Origin: Cornus controversa
Taxonomy: Eukaryota > Streptophyta > Magnoliopsida > Cornales > Cornaceae
Direction of reading: 5' to 3'
Assembly: GCA_026545225.1 (NCBI GenBank)
Contig: CM048845.1
Span: 82,921,033-82,985,032, forward strand
DNA length: 64,000 nt
Below, piece by piece: positions 11,241 to 22,489 of this stretch. Under the pieces are notes generated by a model. That model was not told the origin of the DNA. It made no database searches and worked only from the letters and a program-made list of their open reading frames with translations. Each line of letters opens with the position of its first letter. Position 1 is the first letter of the stretch. Position numbers and translations under genes: made by a program.

Positions 11241-12115
11241 GGAAAAATTAGATTTTGGTGACCAAAATTTAAAAAAAAAATGTTTTAAAGTGACCTTAAA
11301 TTCAATAAAAGGTAGGTACCAATCTTGAAAAATAATTGTCAATGAGTGACCATTTAACTTTAATGTTTAAAATACCCTCTCTTTTATCCCTTTTTCGTCT
11401 TTTCCAATCGTACCCCCGAATATCAAAGCTTCAAAAGGTATAAAAGAATTATAAGAAAGAAAGTATATATATATATATATATATATATAGGGAGAGAGAA
11501 CATCTGTGACTTTGAAGAGCTTCTCTATCTTTCTCTCTCTTTATATAAATATAGATATTTAGACATATATGTTCGTCTTACAATTAATGCATGTGCCTTT
11601 TTCTATTTGTTCCATGTCTGTCCTTTTTTTTTTTTGCAGCCAATATGTCAAGGTTTAGCAACTTAATCTTGATTTCAATTTAAAAAATCAATAGTACATT
11701 TTTCAATCTATCCCTGGTATTCAAGAAACGAAAAAAATAACTATGATTCGTTGGTTTATTAATACTAAATTTGAGGTTTGTAATTAACTGCACCCAAATA
11801 AAAAAATTTTGGCTAATGAGATATTAATATATAGGAATACATTTATATATATTATTATATATATTTTAGAATGTACATATGTTTCACACAAGTCATTGGA
11901 TTCTTTGAAGTTTATGATATTTGGGAGTTGAAGTAGACAGAAGAAATGATGTAGATCTATGGAGAGAATAAAGAGTATTTTGGGTATTAAGATTAAATGG
12001 TTACTTATTAGCAATTAATTTTTAAGTTTGGTCACTATCCAGCTTTTATTAAGTTTAAGGTCACCAAAAAACAAATTTTTTTTTTAAATTTTGGTCACTA
12101 AAATCTAAATTTTCC
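11241..12115. mobile_element. Mutator-like non-autonomous element, copy 1
   Basis: Inverted ends: the left is GGAAAAATTAGATTTTGGTG and the right, reverse-complemented, is GGAAAATTTAGATTTTAGTG, both continuing ACCAAAATTTAAAAAA. The flanks TTATTAATT (11232-11240) and TTATTTATT (12116-12124) match at 8 of 9 positions, fitting a 9-bp Mutator duplication, though they are low complexity. The interior holds a (TA)n run near 11466-11488 and no convincing gene. A diverged copy lies at 44500-45301. Confidence 0.75.
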
Positions 12116-12124
12116 TTATTTATT

Positions 12125-12425
12125 TTTAAAGTATAAGATTAATAAGTCAAGTTATATATATATATATCAATGAATTTCACAATAAACCTGAGTAGAAAAA
12201 TCCTGTAATATTTATATTTCTAACTCTTCCTAGCAAATGCTGGTGGTTGATTTTGTTATGGTCATCTTTGATTAACATGCGTGCATAAAATCTGTATCAA
12301 TATTCCAAAGGACAGACTACTACTGCTGGCATAACGAATATACGCTAAGGGATCAATATTTAATTAATCTTTTGTTTTGTTAATAATTCATGGATCGTTG
12401 AAAGTGTGGTGGCGGTGATTTCATA

Positions 12426-12464
<39 letters not shown>

Positions 12465-14880
12465 GGAAAATGTTAAACATCAAACATCATTAATATAATT
12501 CATGAATTAATATATCGAATTAGGTGGCTGATTATTTAACATTAGGTGATTAGTTATTTGACAACTTTCTATATTTTAAAAGTAATTATTTTGAGAGAAT
12601 ACGGAAATAAAAAGAAAAAAAAAAAGCAAAACATATCATTATAAAATCCAAATTCTAACATAAATCAATAATGTAGAATCTAAATTAAATTTTATGCTCG
12701 TATCTTCCTTTGAAAGATCATTTTCATTAAATCTTCAAATAATTGAGACAGGAAATTATAAATTTTTTTTCCATAATTTCTTTAACATAAACTTGGAACT
12801 ATTTCTCTAGAATAAAAACTCTAATTTTTTCCATTATCTACATTCGTGAATAACTAAATAAACATATAATATACTTAAAGTTTCTTATAATTTGATTTTG
12901 ATTTGGTATTTTCGATAATAGTTGAATTATAAAGAAAGGCCTAATAAAAATATAAAGATATGAAAGGAGTGCAAAAGAGAATATGTGTATCTATAATAAA
13001 ATATATAAAAATAAAGAACAAATTAAAGAGAGAAACTCAATTTCTAATTTCCTCTTTTAATAGAGGATAAAATATTAAAAATTATGAAAGGTGTAATATG
13101 TATCAAAATAGAAAATATTTATATCTTTTCTATATTATCCGATCATATTCGAGATACAAATTGGAGATATATATTTGAGATGTGTAGCACTAATCATTTA
13201 TGAATAAATGGTTGGCTTTTCCGGTCCCATACACAATATGAGCATCAAGGTTATCAATTAAACTTGTTGTAAAGTTCATTGTATACGTGATCTCGATTAA
13301 TTTCTTTGGTGATATAACAAGTGTTTGGTTGCGATTTGGTCTAAGCTTATTGCAAAAAATAATCAGAGTCAAAAGTTTTTAATTTTTTAAAAATATTCCA
13401 AGCATACTTAATTCCACAAGCAATCATCGACCTGACAGCTTTCAACAACTATTTTTTTCGTTATTAAATTGAAAATTGATAATTAAAAAAGAAAAAGAAA
13501 AAAAAGACAGGCGACAATTGTGCTTAAATCATGGAAAATGAAATTTGCAATTGTTCAAGTTTAATATATATATATATATATATATATATTAATGGGGGAC
13601 ACGATACGTGAAATTAGGAGGCTTAGAGCAACTTGCAATCGTCGGTCCAAATTGATTTTAAGGACAATTTACAAGCTAGCATGAGATCATAGCACGTGAT
13701 AGCTTTGAGCTTTTCTGCTGTCTAGCACGGGGTCTTTCATGTTTTTTGCAGTAGATATCTTCGCATCTAATTCCTGCTCTTTTTTTCCAACAGATTTGAG
13801 CTGCTTTTGTGAACAAGAAGGCAAAACAAAATCATGGTTGTCAATGTGATGTTTATTGGAAAAAATTTTGACCCCTAACTGTCATGTTCATCTCTAAAAT
13901 ATATATATATATACCCAATCTATATATACTGTATATGCATGGGGTCGACCACCTTCTGTTGTCTCCTATGCGTGCACATTAGGTCATGATTTCATGACCA
14001 TCTCTATTTTTTTTTTTTTTTTTTGGGGGGGACTAAATCTAGTCTTTATTATCTTCTTTTTCTTTAATATGTTCTGTTATCATATTACTTGAAAAAGCTA
14101 AAGTGAATGCCAAAAAAATGATCCTCTCCTAGTAGATTTCAATATATATAACTTCCGGAATGCTTTAATTATTAAAAAAAGAATCCATTTTTTTTTATTA
14201 ATTCAGTTTCTATTAGTAATATACAGGAAATGCAGGGAGTAATTAGACATAGGACCCTTTCTTTCCTAGTAGATTTCAATATATATATATGATAGCTTAA
14301 TTATTTAGCGAAAAAGACTTCTTTTAACCATTTGATGGATAAGTATAGTAATTTATGATGCAAACTAAGAATTGTAAACCTTTTTAATAAATATGGCAAA
14401 GCTTTGAAAGTGAGAGTGATGGAGGGGACCATCTCTTGAAGATAATGATCATCCTCTTCTCTGCATATATAACAATATAACATAGTTATCAAAGAAACTT
14501 TTTAGTGAAGATGGAGGCCTGTCTCCAAACTATTTTTTGCATTACCACCTTATCCCCTTTTACCCAAGTCCTCTTACCTTAAAATAGTTTGATATACTGA
14601 CAACAATGACAAGCCTATTTACTCAAACAAAACAATAATATATTGTTGCAGTCAAATCACAGACTTATTCAATAATGTGTCAATTTTTGTTTTCATGTCG
14701 ATTGAGACTTTTGACATCATGTAATAATTTTTCCAATCTTTTTGCTTGGAGATGAACTCCATTCTCATTAACAAAGAGGGTAATTTGTGAATGTCAGGTA
14801 TCTCGATAAATACTGTAATAGTAGATGATGCTATATATACACACGGCTAGAAAGTACATATACATTTTTTTTTTAGAATT
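12125..14880. other. Long intergenic stretch, no gene seen
   Basis: AT-rich sequence with (TA)n runs near 12430-12461 and 13564-13590. A repeated word CCTAGTAGATTTCAATATAT occurs at about 14129 and 14264 (spacing roughly 134). Short frames at 13190-13372 and 14301-14492 are not recognisable proteins. Confidence 0.5.
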
Positions 14881-15334
14881 CAGCAACGGTATCGAATATT
14901 CGGATATATTTTGAATACACGGATATAGTTAGAAGTATCCTAAAATTTGAATATTTTATCTTCTAATTCGATACGATTGGAACACGACAAGAATAAAGTT
15001 TGGACACTTTCAGAATACGACAAGGTAATTTTTTATTTTTTATTTTTCAAAAAATGAAATTTAATGTAATTTAAAATATATAATGGATTAATTAGAAAAA
15101 AATAATATAAAATTAAGAAAAAAAAAATAACAAATATTTAACTCGACACTTTAAAATAGTAATTTCATTTATGATTATACGAATAAAATGATCAAACATT
15201 ATTATTTATATATATATAATAATATATTATATTATTAATTTTTGGTATATTCATGTCGTATTTGTATCTTTTTTTTTAAAAAAATTAATATATTACTATA
15301 TTCGTGTCGTATTCGTATCTCGTATCGTATACGT
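14880..15334. mobile_element. Degenerate element of the GATACGACACG family
   Basis: Left end words (GGTATCGAATATTCGGATAT, GATACGATTGGAACACGAC) and right end words (TCGTGTCGTATTCGTATC, CGTATCGTATACGTGATC) are imperfect inverted copies made of the same GATACG/GACACG motifs that build the ends of 17076-17785. The interior is AT-rich. No target duplication was found, so the borders are approximate. Its right end abuts the orphan exon at 15340. Confidence 0.45.
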
Positions 15335-15339
15335 GATCA

Positions 15340-15655
15340 ATGAAAATTTTCTCCATGGTTGAGATAACAGCAGGGGAGGCTTATCATTGAAGGCTTGGGC
15401 CCTCTTTATCTCTTGGGATGGGCTTGTCAGAATTTGTGTGACTTCTCTCCCAAACTTATCCACTTTATAGTCTGCCAAGTGAGCCCACCACTCGCATGAA
15501 CTTGTTCTGTACTTATTAAAGCTTGGGGCAGGTGGGTCCAAGCATGCTTCTAGGACATGCAATTGGAGGTTGAAGAAGACCAACCCCACCGCCTGTAAAT
15601 AGGAATTAGTGAAGAGGTCCGTTTGCAAATTATGAAGTCCAGTTAGATTCAACAA
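15340..15655 (-). pseudogene. Unrecognised exon-like fragment cut off by a repeat
   Basis: The minus strand is open across this region and has protein-like composition: CLDPPAPSFNKYRTS, CEWWAHLADYKVDKFGREV and LTSPSQEIKRAQAFNDK. A good splice acceptor (TTTACAG, exon from about 15595) precedes GCGGTGGGGTTGG, so the real exon is probably 15595 down to about 15340. At its 3' side the frame runs directly into the GATACG-type repeat at 15334, suggesting the exon was disrupted by insertion. No companion exons were recognised nearby. I do not recognise the family. It could be a relic or the terminal exon of a gene whose other exons I missed. Confidence 0.45.
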
Positions 15656-16206
15656 TTGTTTGGCTCAAAAACTAGGCATGATTAAACCATTTAGACGCCT
15701 GTCACCATGCATGCTGATGAACTAGTGGAAATTGAATATATACGTAAACTAGAAAGGGTTGCCGATTGCTAGTGGAAATGTTACAAACCCGTTATATATA
15801 TAGATTACTTTATAAATGAATATATACATATCTATATTTATATTACCGACTTCTTATTGTGTGAAATGATTAATGATACTCTTCAAAGAGAGAGCATTGA
15901 AAAGGAGAAGCCAAAACACGATTCCAATCGGATGCATTCAAGTGAAACTCCGATTATTTGAGTCTACCTATGTGCAGTCATGAGTTGCCTTGTTTGACTC
16001 TCCCTTTCGGTAATCTCTCTATTACTCTTGTGTAAATATAGATTTGCTATTTTGAGAATTGTTTGGACTGTTAAAAGGTCAAATAAAAGGATTGACACCA
16101 TTTTTGAGACAATTTTGATGTGTCTACTCAACCCAAAAAGACCCACTCCACCTGATATCAATACTTATTAGTTATGCTTATGACATGCACTATTTTTTAA
16201 GCAAAC
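15656..16206. other. Intergenic, no gene seen
   Basis: AT-rich sequence without a recognisable reading frame or bounded repeat. The frame 15964-16161 on the minus strand matches nothing I know. Confidence 0.45.
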
Positions 16207-16209
16207 TAA

Positions 16210-16793
16210 GGACCCGTTTGGTAACCGTTTATGTTTAGTGTTTATTGTTTAAGTGTTTATATAAACAGTGTTTATGTTACGATTTTGTTTATCCATAAAC
16301 ATGAGTATTGTTTGATAACGAAAAAACGTTTGACTTATTTAAAAAAAAAAAATTTAGTATGGGTGCCCCTAAGTAACTATTTCTTATTATTAAGTATATT
16401 AGTAATTATTCATATTGTATCCAATATTTTTTTCTTAAGGCAATTGATGCTCTTTAATTCTCCACACTTGATAATTCTAATACTTTGATCGTTGTATCAA
16501 ATAATAGTCTTTTATAATTTTTTTTCTTTTCATTTTCTCACTTTTAGTTTCAATTTTTAATTAAAATAATATAATCACCATTTTAGATAAAAAAGAAAAA
16601 AAAATTTTTTTTTTAATAAACATAAACAATAAACATCATTTTAGTGTTTAGGATTTGAAGACTTATGAACAGTGTTGTTTTAAAAACGTTTAGACAATTT
16701 ATAAACAAAACAAAAATTATCAAACATATTTATTTTAAAATTTTGTTTTTATAAATAATAAACACTAAACATAAACGGTTACCAAACGGGTCC
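16210..16793. mobile_element. Tourist/PIF-Harbinger-like MITE
   Basis: The left end GGACCCGTTTGGTAACCGTT is the exact inverted copy of the right end, and the match runs about 40 bp through TATGTTTAGTGTTTATTGTT. TAA flanks both sides (16207-16209 and 16794-16796), the expected 3-bp duplication. Inner arms also pair (AAACATGAG, GTTTATAAATT-type words). No transposase is inside 584 bp, so it is non-autonomous. The nearly perfect terminal repeats suggest a fairly young insertion. Confidence 0.88.
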
Positions 16794-17075
16794 TAAGGTT
16801 CCAAAATTGTGTCTTTCACCTCCATCCAGAGACTATTTTGAAATTTTTGCTAAATGTCTAGTTGGACTCTAATTGATTTGATTTTTTTTTGGTAATTAGA
16901 CACTTTTAGTGACTAGGCTTCGTTCCCTATTTATTCATAATTTTTAGAGATAATTTATTGTGTTGCTAAATTTTCTCTCTTGTATATGAGGATAATTATA
17001 TAACTTGGTTCTGCGTATCTACCATTATACCTACAATGATACGACATACTACTGCTATACATAACAGAAAAGAAC

Positions 17076-17785
17076 CTAGAAAGCACGGACACTTCGTATA
17101 GGGGTGCCGTGTCCGTGTCGGACACTCCTCGGACACGTGTCGGACACTCCGTAGAAGTGTCCTGGAATTTTTTTTTTTAGGACACGGCTGGGACACGGCA
17201 AGGACACGCGGGGGACACGGCAAGGACACGAGGGGGACACGGCGAGGTACATTTTGTAATTTTTAAAAGTGCAAAAAAACCCCTGAACTTTTGCAAAGTT
17301 ACAAAAAGACCCCTTTTGAACTATTTTTTTTAACATTTCAGCCCCTCATCTTCTAAAAATTGACATATTGACCCCTTGAAATAACTATAATGACATATAT
17401 CATTTAATATGACTATTATGCCCTTTTCTATATAAATATAGTATTTTCTAAAATAAAAAATTTTAAAAATAAAAAATAGTTAGATAAAATTCCTAAATAA
17501 TAAATTTAGAAACAAAAAAAAATAAAAAAAGCCAATATAATGAACATCCTTTTTGAAAATACATTAATTACTTGATAATAAATTGAAGTATTTGTATGAT
17601 TTATTATTTTTTTATTGTTAAATTTATGGTATTGTGGATATTGGTTAACTTGTTGAATATATATTAATATATTATTTTATAGCCGTGTCCCCGCCGTGTC
17701 GTGTCCTATTTTTTTAAAATTTGTCGTATCGCCGTATCCGTGTCGTATCGTACTCGTGTCCCGTGTCCGTATACGTGTTTCTTAG
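17076..17785. mobile_element. hAT-like non-autonomous element with GACACG-rich ends
   Basis: Ends CTAGAAAGCACGGACAC and (reverse complement of the right end) CTAAGAAACACGTATACGG are imperfect inverted repeats. An exact 8-bp duplication AAAAGAAC lies at 17068-17075 and 17786-17793, typical of the hAT superfamily. Both arms are crowded with the word GGACACG in many spacings, and the middle is AT-rich. Two overlapping minus-strand frames at 16996-17336 are by-products of the repeat words. Confidence 0.82.
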
Positions 17786-18585
17786 AAAAGAACATTTATC
17801 TATTTATATAAATCGTATGGTTAGACACAAATCAAAAGAATTTGCACCTATTTTAAATTTCGGATGACGTGCAAAAAGCAACAATATATCTCATTGTTAA
17901 TAAAATATATTATAGGTACTTATCATTCGCCAAAAGCAAGTTTATTGATTCATAATTTATTAATAAAATATTCGAATTAGATTCCGTTTTTGTCAAACTT
18001 TATGACACACACATGTGTTGATATATGCGTAATATCAAACAAAAAAAATTGGTCGTAGTTGTCAACGACAGATCAATAGTTTCCGCCATATAATTGATTA
18101 AAATTTCATTCAATTATTGGTGTTTTAAAATATTGAAGTTTCTCATATAAAGTGTCAAAATCTAATCTGATAAACCTCTTAGTATAAATAAGTTGTCATT
18201 TGAACCGATGCAACATGTAGCACGTGCTTTAGAATTCAACAATATTATACATTCAAATAGCGCCTAATAGATGATTAAATGCATGAATAAAGAGCCCCTG
18301 TACAGTGCATTATTATGTAGTACAAGGAGACGAGCACAAATGCCAACATTTTTAACTAATTAACGTAACTGTCGTTTGATATGACTTGTTTCAAAAACTT
18401 GGGCTGCAAATTGTTTGATTAGAGTTGTTGCTTTTTCTATGAACTTTTCCTTTAAAATATTTTGGAAAATTACAGTGATACCCTCACCAAAATTTTTAGA
18501 CAAAACGAAAATTCGAAAGCCAAAGAGCTCTTGATTCACTCGCGGAATTACTAATAATATTTTTTAAAATAATAATATTATGTCC

Positions 18586-18704
18586 GATCGAACTTAATCT
18601 GATTTTTTTTATGTGAATGAGGTGATGAGTCCCATCACTTGACATGATGTGGTGGGACTCACCACCCTCACTCACATAAAACTATTTTCGGACTAAGTTC
18701 GATC
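18586..18704. repeat. Short fold-back repeat
   Basis: GATCGAACTTAATC at the left pairs with GACTAAGTTCGATC at the right. The inner arms ATGTGAATGAGG/GTGAGTCCCATCAC pair imperfectly with GTGGTGGGACTCAC/CCTCACTCACAT. It forms a ~119-bp hairpin, the size of a small MITE. No duplication of the target was identified. Confidence 0.6.
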
Positions 18705-20890
18705 AGTCTCTCTATCAGTATTCTATTTTTAAAAATTACGGATATATTCACTAGAGTTCTGAGTCAAAGGAGAAATTCAAAAGGACTCTTCATTCATTTG
18801 CAGAATTAACTAGTGTGAGACTCATGTGAATACCATTACATTTGATCTAATGAATGGCAGTCCTTTGGCTCCATATTTTGGTATTTGTTTCAAAATGTTT
18901 TCACATATTGGCGGTGGTGAGAATTTAAAAGCTTTAGTACTCAATTTTTAGAACTTGAAATGGAATTGAAAATCATGTCCTTTGTTACCAAAATAAATGA
19001 CGCAAGACTTTTCACTCCTTTTAGCATTTGTTTGGGTGTTTTCGATTGTTCCATTCATTTCATTTATTTATATCCACCATCCATGAGGTTTATTAATTGC
19101 ACCATCTCATTTATTATGCTTGTTGGACTTGGCTTCAAAGCCATGTCATCTCAGTAACTCAATTGTTTTTTAAGCCATGCCACATACATTCAAATCTACA
19201 TCTATGTATTTCATGAATAGACGTGTATATATATATATACACACACACAGAAACACACATGTGTGTGTATTTTAGTAATTGTGGCACCTCGATTTGCACT
19301 GGAGCAAGAGAATCTAGGTGCAATCATACATACATGATACATCGATATCAGAATATGTTATTAGGTACAAATATAGGGTTGGAGTGGAATTTTTATGGTT
19401 GAAATGTCATTTTCTAAAGATAAAATAATGTTAGTAATAACATAACGTTGCCTCTGTCCCCTGGTCAGAGCTGACCGTTGGAGTGCGCTCCCCTATTTGG
19501 TTGCTATCCCCATGGTTTCCAAAGCTCTCCGTCGGTTGAAAAAAGAAGAACTTGAAATGACTTTTATACCCCTGTATTTTTTTTTTAAAAAAAAGTTTAA
19601 CCAATTTCTCCTATTCTATAAAATTATGACTGCACTCCTTAAATAAATAAATAAGGAAAAATGATATTTGTATTTTTGCACTTCATTTTTCTTTTCTGAA
19701 AAATGAAATGACACCAATTGTCTTTTAAAAGAATTCAAACATACGATTACACTGTATTTTTAAGAGATCATTGTAATATATTTTTAAATCAAGATGCACC
19801 TGATCATCGAATTATGATTTTATCGTGGTTCATTAATTACATTTTCATCTGAAAATTTTAATAAGAAATACGTGGCAATCAAAGGTTTTTCCATTTTCTT
19901 TGACTAATTTGAGTAATGAAATCAGTCAAACTAAAGAATAATAATTTGGTAGTCGAAAGTCAAAAAAATTCGATTGAGTTTTGTGGGTGGGGTGTCATTA
20001 CTGTGTTAACATCATGCTGATATTACACTCCGCTCACAAAAAAACTAATCGGAGTAGTTCGATTTCGGTCTGTGTGTATCACTGTTCTTTACTAAAAAAA
20101 AAAAAAAAAATCAATTTCACGTCTTAAAATGTTAATAAAAACAAAAATTCATGATTACCATTTATCATGGATCTACATTGTAAAAGCCATGAAATTAATA
20201 CTGAAAATTTTCTTGTAAATTCAGGTACAATAGATTTAATGGAAACGTTGATAGTGTTAGCAACTCGTACAAATAACTTCAATGCCAACTACTGTGTTTT
20301 TTGCCCTCCTAAATAATGCCAACTACTTGATGGAAATGGAATGTGTGTAATTTTTCATTTGATAAAATTAATCTTTGAGGGAGTGAGGGAAGATTAATTA
20401 CAAGTGTTGGTCACCATTTTTGAAGTTGAGGGCCCTAGGTTTGTCTGCTCATAGGATTTTTTGCATCACATCATCAGTTATAACTATTGATCCGAGTGGT
20501 CCACCATTGAGGTAATAATGGTCAAAGATACACTATCTAATGATCGACATAGTGGACTTCTCTTAGCATGATATGTATCAATTAATTTAAGGGTTATTTC
20601 ACTGTATAAATAACCGAAAAAACTGGTTGAAAATATTAATTAAAAAAAATTCAAAAATCTTATCAAGAAGGAACTTTCAAATGAACACTTTTGATTTAGG
20701 AAATAATAGACAGACAGATTTGTTAAGCAGAATTGTCAAACCCATACTGTTTCATTCATAGAATACATGTGATGGGACCTACTACATTCATCCAGTAAAT
20801 ATAAAAGTATAGATTTAACAATCTTTTGATTTTAGGTTTCACTCTCAAACATATTAAAATTGTTTTGCTTGATTCGCACTACTACTACCA
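18705..20890. other. Intergenic, no gene seen
   Basis: AT-rich sequence with a TA/CA microsatellite at about 19206-19268 and an A-run near 20094-20110. The frame 18960-19157 is not recognisable. Confidence 0.45.
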
Positions 20891-20901
20891 CTCAATGCAC
20901 G

Positions 20902-21027
20902 AAAAGGGGGCAAAGCTTGATGAGCCTTTATCTCTAAAGCCAAAGACAACTAATAAGCCGACTAGAAAAGGGGCAAAGCTTGACGAGCCTTTGTCTCTAA
21001 AGTCAAAGACAACTAATAAGTCGATTT
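20902..21027 (+). repeat. 63-bp tandem duplication encoding a 21-residue repeat
   Basis: Two 63-bp units (about 20902-20964 and 20965-21027) share AAAAGGGG, GCAAAGCTTGA, GAGCCTTT, TCTCTAAAG and CAAAGACAACTAATAAG. In one plus frame each reads KGAKLDEPLSLKxKTTNKxxx. The frame lacks an upstream ATG and no family is recognised, so I annotate only the repeat. Confidence 0.75.
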
Positions 21028-21078
21028 TACTGAAAATTAACCATTATAAGAGAACAATCACAAACGATTTGTCTCTAA

Positions 21079-21577
21079 GGCTCCATTTGAAGAAAAAGGA
21101 GAGAAAGAAATAAGTGGATAACATTAGTATTAATGTTAGAAAAGAAAAGAAAGGAGATGATATCAATCACTTATATTCATATTTGGATAAAAAGGAAAGA
21201 AAACAAAAGAAAAGAAAAGATAATATTATTGTTGGGATAAAATAGGAGAAATAAAAGAAAATAAATGATAACAACTAAATTATTGTCATATCCTTTTATA
21301 TTTAATGTGACATGAGTGAAATAATAATTTTATTTTTTTAATTGTTGAAGGCAGTTTCAGAATTATAAAAGTACTACTTAATCCACTATCATTTTCCTTC
21401 CAATCTTTTCATTTTGGAGAGTATATGATATGAAAAATTGAGAGAGATAACTATTTCATCAAATCTTTTTCAATACTTTATTTTTTCTTCATTTAAAGTA
21501 CTCAAACATAAAATACACTATTCTCTCGTTTCTTTTCTCTCCATATCTTTTAAAATTCTTCGATCCAAACGATGCCC
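21079..21577. mobile_element. Possible MITE with GGCTCCATTTG-type ends
   Basis: The left end GGCTCCATTTGAAG and the reverse complement of the right end GGGCATCGTTTGGATCGAAG resemble each other, and both continue into GGAGAGAAA-type purine tracts. TAA precedes the left end but CAA follows the right, so duplication is not clean. This is a tentative call. Confidence 0.35.
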
Positions 21578-22389
21578 AAGTACTATACAACTAAGAGCCA
21601 GTGGTGCACACAATTATACTTCAAATAATACGTTAAATATGCACAAGAAAAAAGTCACAAATTAAATGTGGCAATAAAAATTGAGTCATATCAAACGTAT
21701 TGTATTAATGAGGCATGGTCCTGATTAAATGTTCCATAACATGAAAGCTCCTGACTCCTGACAAAATCAATTTCCGAAATATTTTTTTTTTTCCAGTTGA
21801 AAATTTATCGAGGAAAAATAATACTGTAATATATTTTTGGGTCCACCGTTTTAAGACTTTTTGAATTTTGGATGTTAAACTTGCACATGAGATGTCAACT
21901 TACAAGCATAAGGGCATTTCTGTCAGTTTAAAACCTCAGATCAGACAAATTATATATATATATATAAACACTAATTTTCACCGAATATCTGAGCAGTATC
22001 TTAATCTTTCCCAAAGAAGCTTCTTTATACAATTTATTTTCCTTTTTGTAATTTAAATAACAGAACATGATGTCATCTCTTTCAAAGAGACGCTCTATTA
22101 CAGTGTTCACACACGCACACACAAAGAAGAGAAAAACTCTAAACAGATCTGCTTTTTTTTATCCTCTGCTCATTCTTAACCTAGTCACGAGTGTTCAACA
22201 CTTCAACATCAAACATCTGGGAAATTTTGATTTTTCACTGAGTTGGTCTCTCATTGATCAACTGTATTAACTCTCTGTGGAGTTCAATCTCTATTTCTAT
22301 CTATTTGACCTTAAATACTTCAATCTTAAACTGGGTTTTTTATATCTCAAGGACATTGATGATCTGTCATATGAAATGATTTTTACGCA

Positions 22390-22440
22390 GTGTTTGCCGG
22401 AGCTCCGATGAGGTACAAAGATTTCCGGCGGAGCTCCGGC
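22390..22440 (+). other. GC-rich inverted repeat in the 5' leader region
   Basis: GCCGGAGCTCCG and CGGAGCTCCGGCG lie about 30 bases apart within the 100 bases before the coiled-coil gene's start codon. Each contains the palindrome GGAGCTCC, so they can pair within or between copies. If inside the leader they could fold and affect scanning; that is inference. Confidence 0.4.
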
Positions 22441-22489
22441 GAGCCTTGAATTCCACGAAGAAGATGTGGGATTGAGGCTAAAAGCGAAG

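Noticed and set aside
17076..17336. Two minus frames rich in PCP/RVS repeats
   Set aside because: They result from the repeated GGACACG words at the end of a hAT-like element.
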